A stretch of 64,000 nt of DNA from Brachybacterium halotolerans (GCF_016623465.1 NZ_JAEDAJ010000012.1:21900-85899), one strand, 5' to 3'; counted from the stretch's first letter, positions 50,395 through 59,430 are shown. Notes: generated from the sequence alone by a model not told the origin. Numbers and translations: made by a program.

Positions 50395-51912
50395 TCAGGC
50401 CTCCAGGAGGGCGTCGACGAAGCCGTGCGGGTCGAAGGGGGCGAGGTCATCCATGCCCTCCCCGAGCCCGACCATCTTCACCGGGACGCCGAGCGCGCGC
50501 TGCACGTTGACGACGATGCCGCCCTTGGCGGTGCCGTCGAGCTTGGTGAGCACGATGCCGGTCACGTCGACGACCTCGGAGAAGACCTTCGCCTGCTGCA
50601 TGCCGTTCTGCCCGGTGGTCGCGTCCAGCACGAGCAGCACCTCGGCGACGCCGTCGCCGTGCAGGGCCTTCTCGGCGACCCGGCGCACCTTGCCGAGCTC
50701 GTCCATGAGGCCCTTCTTGTTCTGCAGGCGGCCGGCGGTGTCGATGATGACGACGTCGGCCTGCTGCGCGATGCCCTGGGCGACGGCGTCGAAGGCGACC
50801 GAGGCGGGGTCGGCCCCGTCGCGGTCCGAGCGCACGGTGTCCACGCCCACGCGGGATCCCCAGGTGGCGAGCTGGTCGGCGGCCGCGGCGCGGAAGGTGT
50901 CGGCCGCACCGAGGACGACGCTGCGGTCCTCGGCGACGAGCACGCGGGCGAGCTTGCCGACGGTCGTGGTCTTGCCGGTGCCGTTGACGCCCACCATGAG
51001 GGCGACGGAGGGCACCTCGGTGCCGTCGGGCGCCTCGCGGCGGGTCGCGGCGAGACGGCGGTCCAGGCTCGGGTCGACGAGGGCGAGCAGCTCGGCGCGC
51101 AGGGCCTCGCGGATCTGCGCGGGGTCGTCGGTGCTGATGACCTGGATCCGGCGACGCAGGTTCTCCATGAGCTCGTCGGTCGCGTCGGGGCCGAGATCGG
51201 CCAGCAGCAGCGTCTCCTCGATCTCGTCCCAGGTGCTCTCGTCGATCGTGCCGCTCGTGAGCAGGCCCAGCAGGCCGCGGCCGAGCGAGCCGGAGCGCGA
51301 GAGCCGGTCGCGCAGGCGCTCCATGCGGCTGCCGGCGGGCTCGGGGGTCTCGAGCGGCGGCGCGGTCTCGGCGCTCTGGGCGTCCGCGGGCGCCTGGGCG
51401 TCGGACTCCGGCAGCTCGGCGGGCGCCTCGGCGGTCCCGGAGGCCTGAGCGAGCTCCGTGGGCTCCGTGGACTCCGTGGACTCCGTGGTCTCCGCGGCCT
51501 CGGGGCCATCGGCCGGGGCCGACGGCGAGGCGCTGGTCGAGGCGGAGTCGGGCGTCGTGGTGCGTCCCGGCTCCGTGCCGGGGATGACGGGGTTCGAGGG
51601 GTGGGCGGCGCGCGCGGAGGCGCTGCCGGCCGTGGGCGTCGCGGGAGCGGACGGCGAGGCGGGCTTGGAGAGCGTGTCGCCCCAGGTCGGGGCCGCGGGC
51701 CGGTCGGTGCGGGGCTTCTGCGCGGTGGCGGTGGAGCCGCCGGTGCGATCGGCGCGACCGGCGCCCTGGGAGTCCTGGCGGCCCTCGGCGTCCTGATCCC
51801 CGCCCTGGCCGCGGCGACGCCGGCTGCGCACCCATGCCCAGGCTCCGGCGCCGATGACGACGATGCCGCCGCCGGTGCCGGCGAGGGCGGCGAGGATGTC
51901 ATTGGGGTCCAC
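50395..51912 (-). CDS. ftsY: Signal recognition particle receptor FtsY
   Basis: 505 residues. One N-terminal membrane helix (IVVIGAGAWAWV near residues 16-30), an Ala/Pro/Thr/Glu-rich linker (~170 residues, with TEST repeats), then the NG domain: GVNGTGKTTTVGKLARVLV, DTAGRLQNKKGLMDEL and KLDGTAKGGIV. It partners Ffh. A -10-like TACACT at 51964-51959 (minus) precedes it. Confidence 0.97.
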   Translation of the reverse strand: MDPNDILAALAGTGGGIVVIGAGAWAWVRSRRRRGQGGDQDAEGRQDSQGAGRADRTGGSTATAQKPRTDRPAAPTWGDTLSKPASPSAPATPTAGSASARAAHPSNPVIPGTEPGRTTTPDSASTSASPSAPADGPEAAETTESTESTEPTELAQASGTAEAPAELPESDAQAPADAQSAETAPPLETPEPAGSRMERLRDRLSRSGSLGRGLLGLLTSGTIDESTWDEIEETLLLADLGPDATDELMENLRRRIQVISTDDPAQIREALRAELLALVDPSLDRRLAATRREAPDGTEVPSVALMVGVNGTGKTTTVGKLARVLVAEDRSVVLGAADTFRAAAADQLATWGSRVGVDTVRSDRDGADPASVAFDAVAQGIAQQADVVIIDTAGRLQNKKGLMDELGKVRRVAEKALHGDGVAEVLLVLDATTGQNGMQQAKVFSEVVDVTGIVLTKLDGTAKGGIVVNVQRALGVPVKMVGLGEGMDDLAPFDPHGFVDALLEA

Positions 51913-51958
51913 AGGTCACCTCCGGGTCGAACGGCGCCGGGCGGCGCAGGCCTCGCCC

Positions 51959-51964
51959 AGTGTA
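51959..51964 (-). promoter_or_regulatory. -10 element for ftsY
   Basis: TACACT on the minus strand; start predicted about 40 nt before the ATG at 51912. Confidence 0.4.
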
Positions 51965-51995
51965 GGCGGGACGGAGGGAGGTGCGGACCGCGCGT

Positions 51996-52145
51996 TCAGG
52001 CGTCGCGGCGGGTGCGCGAGGAACCGCGCAGCACGGTGCCGTCCTCGGCGCGCTCGACGGCGCGCGAGCTCAGCGCGGTCAGCACGAGGACGAGCGCCCC
52101 AACGAGGACGGCGAAGAGGAGGAAGACGATCATGACGATGCCCAT
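51996..52145 (-). CDS. Small single-pass membrane protein
   Basis: 49 residues from the ATG at 52145 (62 if the ATG at 52184 is used; neither has a strong ribosome site). A single hydrophobic segment (VMIVFLLFAVLVGALVLVLTAL) is followed by a basic/acidic tail SSRAVERAEDGTVLRGSSRTRRDA. Sits between ndk and ftsY. I do not recognise a family; codon composition and the clean membrane segment argue that it is real. Confidence 0.55.
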   Translation of the reverse strand: MGIVMIVFLLFAVLVGALVLVLTALSSRAVERAEDGTVLRGSSRTRRDA

Positions 52146-52227
52146 GGGTTCATTCTCAGCGGGAGGGGCCTCCGCTTCCATCATCCGAGAGGACGACCGC
52201 GTGTCGCCTTGCTCACAGGCGAACGGC

Positions 52228-52274
52228 GACGGCCCCGCTCCCCCGAGCCACGAGGGCGCGGGAGCGGGGCCGTC
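52228..52274 (-). terminator. Terminator of ndk
   Basis: Perfect 15-bp stem (52228-52242 with 52260-52274) and a 17-nt loop, starting about 26 nt after the ndk stop. Confidence 0.8.
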
Positions 52275-52299
52275 GGCCGCAGTGCTGCGCGGAGCGGGC

Positions 52300-52722
52300 T
52301 CAGCCGAGCGAGGGGAACCAGATCCCGATCTCGCGGGTCGCGGACTCGACGGAGTCGGAGCCGTGCACGAGGTTCTGGATCACCGGGGCGTCCCACTCGC
52401 GGGCGAGGTCGCCGCGGATCGAGCCGGGCGCCGCCTCGGTGGGGTTGGTGGCGCCGGCGAGCGAGCGGAAGCCGGCGATGACGCCCTCGCCCTCGGCGAC
52501 GACGGCGACGAGCGGGCCGGAGCCCATGTACTGGACGAGCGGGCCGTAGAAGGGCTTGCCCTCGTGCTCGGCGTAGTGGGCGGCGAGGGTGTCGGCGTCG
52601 GCCACGCGCTGGTCGAGGGCGACGATGCCGTACCCCTTGGCCTCGAGGCGGCGGAGGATCTCGCCGCGCAGGCCGCGCTCGACGGCGTCGGGCTTGAGCA
52701 GGATCAGAGTGCGTTCGGTCAT
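52300..52722 (-). CDS. ndk: Nucleoside-diphosphate kinase
   Basis: 140 residues. The N-terminal TLILLKPDAVERG and the active-site segment with catalytic His120 (QNLVHGSDSVESA) are intact. A TACAGT -10 on the minus strand (52735-52730) ends 7 nt before the ATG, with no Shine-Dalgarno, so a leaderless transcript is likely in addition to read-through from folC. Confidence 0.97.
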   Translation of the reverse strand: MTERTLILLKPDAVERGLRGEILRRLEAKGYGIVALDQRVADADTLAAHYAEHEGKPFYGPLVQYMGSGPLVAVVAEGEGVIAGFRSLAGATNPTEAAPGSIRGDLAREWDAPVIQNLVHGSDSVESATREIGIWFPSLG

Positions 52723-52729
52723 GGAGGGC

Positions 52730-52735
52730 ACTGTA
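52730..52735 (-). promoter_or_regulatory. -10 element of a probable leaderless transcript (ndk)
   Basis: TACAGT on the minus strand, 7 nt before the start codon. Confidence 0.5.
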
Positions 52736-52811
52736 TCGGTCGTGCCCGCACGGCGTCTCACCGCCGTCGGCCAGCCCTCGACCGGCCCTCGACCAGCCCT
52801 CGACCGAGGGA

Positions 52812-53228
52812 TCAGGTCCCCGGGGTGTCCGCCTGCTCGGGATGGGCGGCCCAGTAGCGGGCGTCGACCGCGTCCTTCTCCCGGTCCAGCGCGTGTCCCT
52901 TGAGGACCCCGTATACGAAGAGCACGGCGAACAGGGCGCCCACGATCCACATGGCGCTCACCCACAGCCCCAGCAGCAGGATCGGGATCTGCAGCAGGGC
53001 GCCGAGCACGTACGGCCAGGCGCGCTTCTTCAGCATGCCCGCGCAGGCGAGCAGGAGCACGGCGCTGATCAGGGAGATCGTCCACACGGGGACACGGTCA
53101 TCGGGGTTCAGCTGGTGGGAGACGAGCGCCGCGAAGAAGACGATGAGCGCCTCGACGGTGAGCGTGGTGGAGCTGAACATGCGCTGCGCCCCGTGCGGGC
53201 GCTGGGACGGGGTGAGGTGCAGGGCCAT
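52812..53228 (-). CDS. DUF4233-family membrane protein
   Basis: 138 residues with four hydrophobic segments. It contains VEALIVFFAALVSHQL, then a central helical pair and IVGALFAVLFVYGVLKGHALDRE at the C-terminus. DUF4233 proteins are encoded between folC and ndk throughout actinobacteria, which fits here: it starts 2 bp after the folC stop. Function unknown. Confidence 0.85.
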   Translation of the reverse strand: MALHLTPSQRPHGAQRMFSSTTLTVEALIVFFAALVSHQLNPDDRVPVWTISLISAVLLLACAGMLKKRAWPYVLGALLQIPILLLGLWVSAMWIVGALFAVLFVYGVLKGHALDREKDAVDARYWAAHPEQADTPGT

Positions 53229-53230
53229 GC

Positions 53231-54604
53231 TCAGACCTCCTCGGCCACGCCGAGCAGGTCGCGGACCTCGGCGGCGAGGGTCACGGAGCCCGCGGCGACG
53301 ACCCCGCCGAACTGGTCGCCCGAGGCCTCCGCGAGGTCCACGGCCCGCTGGATCGCATCGGGCAGGGAGGCGGACTCGATGACGCGGTCCTCGTCCTCGA
53401 AGACGTCGCGGGCGACGTCGGCGAGGCGGTCGGCGGGGATCGCGCGCGGCGAGGAGGACTGGGTGACGACCACGGTGTCCAGCAGCGGCTCGAGGGTCGC
53501 GAGCAGCTGCTCGGCGTCCTTCTCCTGCAAAATCCCGACGAGGCCGATGGTGCGGGTGAAGCGGAAGTTCTCGCGCACGGTCGCGACCAGTGCCTCGGCG
53601 CCCGCGGGGTTGTGGGCGGCGTCCACGAGGATCGTCGGCGCCTGGCGCACCACCTCGGCACGGCCCGGGGAGGTGACGGTCGCCAGGCCCTCGGTGAGCA
53701 GGTCCGCGCCGAGCACCTGCTCGCCGCCTCCCAGCAGCGCCTCGCAGGCGGCGATCGCGAGCAGGGCGTTGTGGGCCTGGTGCTCGCCGAGCAGCGGCAG
53801 GAACACGTCCTCGTAGCGGCCGGCGATGCCCTGGAAGGCCACGAGCTGCCCGCCGACGCCGGGGGTGCGCGAGAGCACGCCGATCTGGTCGCCCTCGATC
53901 GCGGCCTCGGTGCCCAGCTCGAGCAGGCGCTCGCGGATCACGTCGAAGGCCCCGGGCTCGCTCTGCTCGGCGATCACGGCGAGCGCGCGCGAGGTGAGGA
54001 TCCCGGCCTTCTCCCCCGCGATCTCCTCGATGGTCTCGCCCAGGTACTCCTGGTGGTCGAAGCCGATGGGCGCTATGACGGTGACGTCGGGATCGACGAC
54101 GCCGGTCGCGTCCCAGGTGCCGCCCATGCCGGTCTCGACGACGGCGACGTCGACGGGGGCGGAGGCGAAGGCCTGGTAGGCCATCGCGGTGAGGTACTCG
54201 AAGTAGGTCAGGGGCGGGCCGCCGGCCGCACGGGACTCCTCGTCGACCATCAGCGCGAAGGGCTCGACGTCCCGGTAGGCCTGGACGAATGTCTCCTCGT
54301 CGACGCTCTCGCCGTCGATCGCGATCCGCTCGGCCGGGGAGTGCAGGTGGGGGCTCGTGGTGCGCCCGGTGCGCAGGCCGGCGGCGCGCAGGATCGCCTC
54401 GGCGATGCGGGCGGTCGTGGTCTTGCCGTTGGTGCCGGCGATGCGGATGGAGCGGTAGGAGTTCTGGGGGTCCCCCATCAGCTCCATGACCCGGCGGATG
54501 CGGCTCAGGTCGGGCTCGATGCGGTTCTCGGGCGCCCGCTCGAGCAGCGCCGCGTAGACCTCGCGCAGCTGAGGGCCGAGCTCCGGACGGGACGGACGTG
54601 GCAC
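53231..54604 (-). CDS. folC: Folylpolyglutamate synthase / dihydrofolate synthase
   Basis: Adds glutamate to folates. 457 residues. P-loop GTNGKTTTAR at about residues 57-66, then VETGMGGTWDATGVVDPDV, GEKAGI (Lys, carbamylated in Mur ligases) and DAAHNPAGAEAL. GTG start at 54604 with GAGGAG 6 nt upstream. In many actinobacteria it follows valS or ileS; here about 4.9 kb of accessory genes lie between it and ileS. Confidence 0.95.
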   Translation of the reverse strand: MPRPSRPELGPQLREVYAALLERAPENRIEPDLSRIRRVMELMGDPQNSYRSIRIAGTNGKTTTARIAEAILRAAGLRTGRTTSPHLHSPAERIAIDGESVDEETFVQAYRDVEPFALMVDEESRAAGGPPLTYFEYLTAMAYQAFASAPVDVAVVETGMGGTWDATGVVDPDVTVIAPIGFDHQEYLGETIEEIAGEKAGILTSRALAVIAEQSEPGAFDVIRERLLELGTEAAIEGDQIGVLSRTPGVGGQLVAFQGIAGRYEDVFLPLLGEHQAHNALLAIAACEALLGGGEQVLGADLLTEGLATVTSPGRAEVVRQAPTILVDAAHNPAGAEALVATVRENFRFTRTIGLVGILQEKDAEQLLATLEPLLDTVVVTQSSSPRAIPADRLADVARDVFEDEDRVIESASLPDAIQRAVDLAEASGDQFGGVVAAGSVTLAAEVRDLLGVAEEV

Positions 54605-54834
54605 TGCGGCTCCTCGGGACGGGGTGGGGCGGGGTGGAGTGCGGCGGCCGACGGCCGGCGGCCGTCCTCCAGTCTACGAGCGCGCGCCGGGGAACGCCCT
54701 CACGGGTCCTCCCCATCGTGCGCCCATCCACAACGGGCGCCCGGCCGTGGTCGCACGGGCACCGTCTACCTAGCGTGACCGGCATGCACCGCGGGGCACC
54801 TCCCGCGGCGCGAGCGGCGGGCGAGGAGGGGCAC

Positions 54835-54912
54835 ATGGCCGAGGGACTGACGGGACTCCGGGAGGTCCGGCGGGAGACGGTGGGACCGGGGGCGGCAGGG
54901 GTCGGACGATGA
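54835..54912 (+). CDS. 25-codon ORF coupled to the WXG100/lipase fusion gene
   Basis: Predicted peptide MAEGLTGLREVRRETVGPGA... (25 residues) with an excellent ribosome site (GAGGAGGGG, 4-5 nt spacing). Its TGA (54910-54912) overlaps the downstream ATG (54909-54911). The strong ribosome site and overlap suggest real translation and coupling, either as a small protein or as a translational enhancer. No family recognised. Confidence 0.5.
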   Translation: MAEGLTGLREVRRETVGPGAAGVGR

Positions 54913-56594
54913 GCGGCTTCTGCGGCATGGACACCGCACAGGTGCGCGATCACGCCGAGCAGCTCCGCGGCGCCGCCGACCGGCTCGAGGCATGGCAGTC
55001 GCATCTGGACGCCGCCGTCGCGGGCGCCGCGTGGAGCGGTCCGGACGCGGAGGCCTTCCGCTCCCTGTGGGCACTGCTCTCCCTGGACGCCTTCCGGTCC
55101 GCCACCGCGGCACTCGCCTCGCGAGGCGAGCAGGCCGCCGCGCAGGCCGACGACCAGGACGCGGCCTCGAGCGCCCAGGGCAGCGGGGGTGGGGCGGGCG
55201 GGGGGCGTGGCTCGGAACCGGGAGCGCTCGGCGTCTGCGCGCCCGACGCATCGGACCCCGTCTCGGGAATCCCGGATGCGCCGTCGTCGGACATGCACCA
55301 GGGGTACCTGCGGGACGACAACCCCGTGATCCCCGACTGGCTCGAGCACCCCGGGGAGCAGCTCCTCTCCGGCACCGCCCACTCGGTCTCCGATGCGGTC
55401 GGCCGGAGCTGGGACTCGGGCCTCGACGTCCTCGAGCTGGGGCTCGATCGCTCCGGTCGGCGCAGCGACGCCATCGGCCAGCTGCGCCGGGACGGCGACC
55501 GGTTCGGGGGGATCCTCGAGGACTGGGCCGCGGGCGAGCGAGCGCCCACGTACGCGGAGCTCGGGGCCTCCGGGGTCGTGACGCTCGGCTCCGCCGGTGC
55601 CGTGACCTCCGAGGCGGTCAGCGACGACGACCAGGACACCGCCTTCCTCGACGACCGTCCCGGCGGCATCGTCTCCGATGTGCGGGTCGACGACGCGCCG
55701 TCGGCGAGCCCGCGGGACCTGGGCGACCTCCTCATCGGCAACGACTCCCTGCGGATGAAGGGCCGCGGCGCCGACTCCTCGGGCGCGCTCGCGACCGGGC
55801 AGATCGGCGTGCAGGAGGTGCGCAGCACGTCCGGCGGCGATCCCGTGTACATCGTGCAGGTGCCGCCCACCGAGGGCCCCGATGTCCAGGACCTCTCCGG
55901 CGCCTACGGCCAGACGGGCAACTCCCGGGACTGGGGCTCGAACCTGCGGCTCGTCGCGGGCCAAGACCCTGCCGCGATGGACGACGTGCGCGCGGCGATG
56001 ACGGCCGCCGACGTCCCCGCCGGGGCCGACGTCATGCTGGTCGGCCATTCGCAGGGCGGGATCATCACCTCGCACCTCGCGGCGGACCCGAGCTTCAACA
56101 GCACCTGCGGCGCGGAGGGCACCTTCAACGTGACCCACAGCTTCTCGGCGGGCTCCCCGGTGCAGACGGTGATCCCGTCCCAGGACTCGACCCAGGTCGT
56201 CAACGTGGCGCACGGCCCCGTCGGCCTGGATCCCCACCTCTCCCTCGGCACCTCCCACCGCCCGGACCTCGAGTACACCGGCGATCCGATCGCGGAGCTG
56301 GACCTGCAGGGCGCCCAGATGGGAGGCGGCACCCTGAGCGCGCCGAACGTGCACGAGGTGATGCTGCCCGGGAGCACGCAGCATGCGAGCGACGGGGTCC
56401 GCGGGATCGAGGCGAACCATGAGTCCTTCGAGAGCGGTTCCCCGGACGCCTACTACTACGGATCGATCCAGGAGCACACCGCCTCCGACCCCGTCCTGTC
56501 CGCGCTCCAGGGCGATCTCGACGGCCGGTACATCGGCGAGGGCACGTACGTCTCCCGTTCGACCGTGGTCGACGTCGGGCGCGGTGAGCCGTGA
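54909..56594 (+). CDS. WXG100-like N-terminal domain fused to an alpha/beta-hydrolase (lipase-like) domain
   Basis: 561 residues. The first ~85 residues are helical with the WxG turn at Trp42-Ser43-Gly44, as in ESX/type VII secretion substrates. A Gly/Ser/Ala linker follows, then a middle region without a recognised domain (to ~280), and a C-terminal hydrolase-like region with nucleophile elbow LVGHSQGG (Ser381), a candidate Asp in GLDPHLS and a candidate His in ANHESFE. There is no Sec signal. It could be an exported lipase/esterase or a toxin delivered by type VII secretion. No ESX machinery or obvious immunity gene is in the window. Confidence 0.75.
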   Translation: MSGFCGMDTAQVRDHAEQLRGAADRLEAWQSHLDAAVAGAAWSGPDAEAFRSLWALLSLDAFRSATAALASRGEQAAAQADDQDAASSAQGSGGGAGGGRGSEPGALGVCAPDASDPVSGIPDAPSSDMHQGYLRDDNPVIPDWLEHPGEQLLSGTAHSVSDAVGRSWDSGLDVLELGLDRSGRRSDAIGQLRRDGDRFGGILEDWAAGERAPTYAELGASGVVTLGSAGAVTSEAVSDDDQDTAFLDDRPGGIVSDVRVDDAPSASPRDLGDLLIGNDSLRMKGRGADSSGALATGQIGVQEVRSTSGGDPVYIVQVPPTEGPDVQDLSGAYGQTGNSRDWGSNLRLVAGQDPAAMDDVRAAMTAADVPAGADVMLVGHSQGGIITSHLAADPSFNSTCGAEGTFNVTHSFSAGSPVQTVIPSQDSTQVVNVAHGPVGLDPHLSLGTSHRPDLEYTGDPIAELDLQGAQMGGGTLSAPNVHEVMLPGSTQHASDGVRGIEANHESFESGSPDAYYYGSIQEHTASDPVLSALQGDLDGRYIGEGTYVSRSTVVDVGRGEP

Positions 56595-56684
56595 CGGCGT
56601 CCGGTCGGGTCGTCCCGGATCAGGGCCGGCCGTCGCGGCGCCGCCGCCCTCCCCGCAGGCCCCGCAGGCCCCGCAGGCCGATGC

Positions 56685-57659
56685 TCAGTGCGAAAAGGCG
56701 AAGCCCCACATGAACACGGTGATGAGCACGAGCATGATCAGCGCCGTCGGGATCTGCACGGCGATCGCGCCGTACTTGTTCCTCATCTCCAGCAGCGCGG
56801 CCGGCACGATGTTGAAGTTCGCGGCCATCGGCGTGCACAGGGTCCCGCAGAACCCGGCGAGCATCCCGAGGGCGAACACCGCGGGGGCGTTGCCGTGGAA
56901 GTTCTCCACGAGGATGGGCCAGCCCACGGCGGCGGTCATGATCGGGAAGGCCGCGAAGGCGTTGCCCATGATCACGGTGAACACGGCCATGCCGACGCAG
57001 TACGCGATCACGCCCCAGACCAGGACGTCCTCGGGGACGATGAATCCGAAGATGTCGCCGACGGCGGTGCCGACGCCGGCCTCCGTGAACAGGGTCCCCA
57101 GGGTCGAGAGCATCTGCGGGAGCAGCGCCGCCCAGCCGATGGCCTCGAGCAGTCTCGTGCTCTCGGTGAACGGGACCGACAGGCGCGGCGGCCGCAGGAT
57201 GATGCAGGCGACGACGAGGGCGACCAGCGCGCCCACGCCGAGCCCCGTGAGCGTGGCCGAGCCCTCCGCGAGCAGCGGCTCGCCGCCCACGCTGAGCCGC
57301 GGGCCGAGCAGCGCCACGATCACGGTGACGATCGGCACGAGCAGCGCGGGGATGAACAGCCGCCCGCGCAGCCGCGCCGCGAAGCCCTCCCTCTCCTCCT
57401 CGGAGGTGGTGTGCTCGGTGCCCTTGCCGAGTCCGCCGAATCCGGCGATCGCCACCATCGCGAGCACCGCGAGGCCCAGCACCCAGGCGGGCGCGGAGCC
57501 GGCGGTCACGAACGTGGAGTAGAAGAACGAGAGGCCCAGCAGCCCCCAGAACGCCGCGGAGCCGAGCCTGCGCGAGTGGTCCTCGTGCGTGGCGACGAGC
57601 ACGGCGACGGTGAGGAAGAAGGCGCCGATCAGCCAGTAGAGCCATTCGTTGGAGATCAC
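56685..57659 (-). CDS. DUF979-family membrane protein
   Basis: 324 residues, mostly hydrophobic with about nine membrane helices. PF06166-type pattern: WLYWLIGAFFLTVAVLVATH at the start, then GFGGLGKGTEHTTSEEE, EDVLVWGVIAYCVGM, GNAFAAFPIMTAAVG and GFCGTLCTPMAANFNIVP. Predicted permease subunit of unknown substrate acting with the DUF969 protein; the genes overlap by 4 bp (57656-57659). Confidence 0.88.
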   Translation of the reverse strand: MISNEWLYWLIGAFFLTVAVLVATHEDHSRRLGSAAFWGLLGLSFFYSTFVTAGSAPAWVLGLAVLAMVAIAGFGGLGKGTEHTTSEEEREGFAARLRGRLFIPALLVPIVTVIVALLGPRLSVGGEPLLAEGSATLTGLGVGALVALVVACIILRPPRLSVPFTESTRLLEAIGWAALLPQMLSTLGTLFTEAGVGTAVGDIFGFIVPEDVLVWGVIAYCVGMAVFTVIMGNAFAAFPIMTAAVGWPILVENFHGNAPAVFALGMLAGFCGTLCTPMAANFNIVPAALLEMRNKYGAIAVQIPTALIMLVLITVFMWGFAFSH

Positions 57660-58357
57660 TTCGCGCCTCCCTGCGGGACGGGGACGGCGCCGGCGAGCCG
57701 GTCGAGCCTGCGGTCGAGCCGCAGCAACCGCGTGCCGTGCACCAGGTAGGCCATCACGGCCACGGGCACGGCCCAGAGCGCCAGCTGGATGGGCTCGAGG
57801 GTGAGCCCGTAGGTGGTGTCCACGAAGGAGGTGATGAGGAGGATCGACCCGATCGCCACGAAGGCGTCCTCCCCGAAGAAGACGCCCACGGTGTCGGCCG
57901 AGGCCGAGTACCCCTTGATGGTCTCGGTGGCCTTCTCATTCGGAGCGGCTCCTCGGCGCCGCTCCTCGGCGGCCTCCGCCATCGGGTAGACCAGCGGCCG
58001 CACCGTCTGGGCGGGGCCCGCGACGGACTGGAGGCCGATCGCGGCCGTCGCCTGGCGGATCAGCATGTAGAGGGCGAGCAGCCGCCCGGCGGTGAGGCCG
58101 CTCAGCCTGCGGATCAGGTTGCCGGCCGCGGCCTGCAGCCCGTACCGCTCGATCAGGCCGATCACCGGGAGCACGAGCACGAAGGTGGTGATGGAGCGGG
58201 ACCCGGCGAACCCGGTCCCGAAGGTGTTCAGGATCTCGACCGGCGTGAGGCCGCCGATCAGCGCGGTGACGATGCCGGAGACGGTCACCACCAGGAGGGG
58301 GTTGATGCGCAGGGCGAAGCCGATGATCACCAGCGCGACCCCGATGAGGACGAACAT
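57656..58357 (-). CDS. DUF969-family membrane protein
   Basis: 233 residues with about six membrane helices. PF06149-type pattern: VIIGFALRINPLLVVTVSGI, GTGFAGSRSITTFVLVLPVIG, SASADTVGVFFGEDAFVAIG. Always paired with DUF979 in my recollection, suggesting a two-component membrane transporter. It starts 11 bp after the DUF2891 gene. Confidence 0.88.
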   Translation of the reverse strand: MFVLIGVALVIIGFALRINPLLVVTVSGIVTALIGGLTPVEILNTFGTGFAGSRSITTFVLVLPVIGLIERYGLQAAAGNLIRRLSGLTAGRLLALYMLIRQATAAIGLQSVAGPAQTVRPLVYPMAEAAEERRRGAAPNEKATETIKGYSASADTVGVFFGEDAFVAIGSILLITSFVDTTYGLTLEPIQLALWAVPVAVMAYLVHGTRLLRLDRRLDRLAGAVPVPQGGAK

Positions 58358-58368
58358 GGGCGCTTCCT

Positions 58369-59430
58369 TCAGTCGGTGCGGGATGCGAGGGCGAGGTGCG
58401 CCTCCCAGGCGAACGTGGCCAGCCAGTGGGAGGCCATGTACTCCTCGGAGACGGCGGAGCGCAGACCGGGCTCCATCAGGCGCGGGGCCGCATCCCGCAG
58501 GGCTGCGGCGAGCTCCCGGCCGTGCTCGGATCCGATCCGCTCGAGCGCGTCGGCGATCCGCAGGCCGCTCGCTGCGGCGGTGAGGCCGAGCCCGTCGAGA
58601 TGGGACTGGTACCCGTCGCTCGGATCGATCACGGGGACGGGGCGGAGCACGTCGGAGCCGGGACGGAGGCGGGAGAGGAAGCGCGGCAGCCAGTCGGCGA
58701 GCTCGTCCTCGTCGAGCACCTCGATCATGAGGTCCGCCTCGCTGAGCCCGGCGGAGAGGAAGTCCTGCCCGCTGCGCTCCTGGTCGAAGGCCCAGTCCGC
58801 GTCGTCGAGGAAGAACCGCCGGGCGGCCTGCTCGATCTCGCCGCTCGCCTCGTCGGCCGAGGCCGCACGGGTCGCGCGGGCCGCGAGCAGCAGGCGGCGC
58901 AGGCCGAACGCGGTGTTGGTGTGCAGCCCGTGCCGCACCGGCAGCGGGGTGCGCGGGAGCCAGCTGCGCGTCAGGGCGAGCACCTCGTCTCGCAGCGGGG
59001 CGGCGGCGCCGGCGAGCCGGCGCAGCTCCGGTGTGCGGGCCTCTGCGAGCGCCACGGCGAGCTGCGCCGCCCACGCCCATCCGTAGGGCCTCTCCCAGGT
59101 GGGGTGCTCGCGCAGATAGGCCGCTTCGACCGCGAGCTCCTGCGGGGCGAGGTGGTCGGCGAGCAGCACGAGGGCCTGCTCCCGCCAGGGGGCGTCGGCC
59201 GTGGCCTCGACGAGCGATGCCAGCAGCCAGTGCATGTGCACGCTCGAGTGCCAGTCGAAGGAGGTGGCGAAGGCCGGGTGCATCCGGGCGGGCTGATGTA
59301 GGTCCTCGGCGGAGTCCTGCACGTGGTGGGCGGCGTACGGGAACTGTCGCGAGAGGTTCTCCAGGGCCACCCCGGCCAGGGCGTCGAGCGGCGCGTCGGC
59401 GGGGACTCCGGTGTGCGCGATGGTGGTCAT
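58369..59430 (-). CDS. DUF2891-family protein
   Basis: 353 residues, soluble with no signal. Motifs of the family: ENLSRQFPYAAHHV, HPAFATSFDWHSSVHMHWLL, RPYGWAWAAQLAVALA and a C-terminal SEEYMASHWLATFAWEAHLAL. The alpha/alpha-barrel-like helical pattern with conserved Trp/His suggests a carbohydrate- or peptide-related enzyme, unproven. GGAG 6 nt before the ATG at 59430. First gene of DUF2891-DUF969-DUF979, so it may act on what the permease imports. Confidence 0.85.
   Translation of the reverse strand: MTTIAHTGVPADAPLDALAGVALENLSRQFPYAAHHVQDSAEDLHQPARMHPAFATSFDWHSSVHMHWLLASLVEATADAPWREQALVLLADHLAPQELAVEAAYLREHPTWERPYGWAWAAQLAVALAEARTPELRRLAGAAAPLRDEVLALTRSWLPRTPLPVRHGLHTNTAFGLRRLLLAARATRAASADEASGEIEQAARRFFLDDADWAFDQERSGQDFLSAGLSEADLMIEVLDEDELADWLPRFLSRLRPGSDVLRPVPVIDPSDGYQSHLDGLGLTAAASGLRIADALERIGSEHGRELAAALRDAAPRLMEPGLRSAVSEEYMASHWLATFAWEAHLALASRTD

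Noticed and set aside
56640..56680. Three CCCCGCAGG copies between the WXG100 fusion and DUF979 genes
   Set aside because: A short GC-rich repeat without symmetry; too little to call a regulatory element or terminator.
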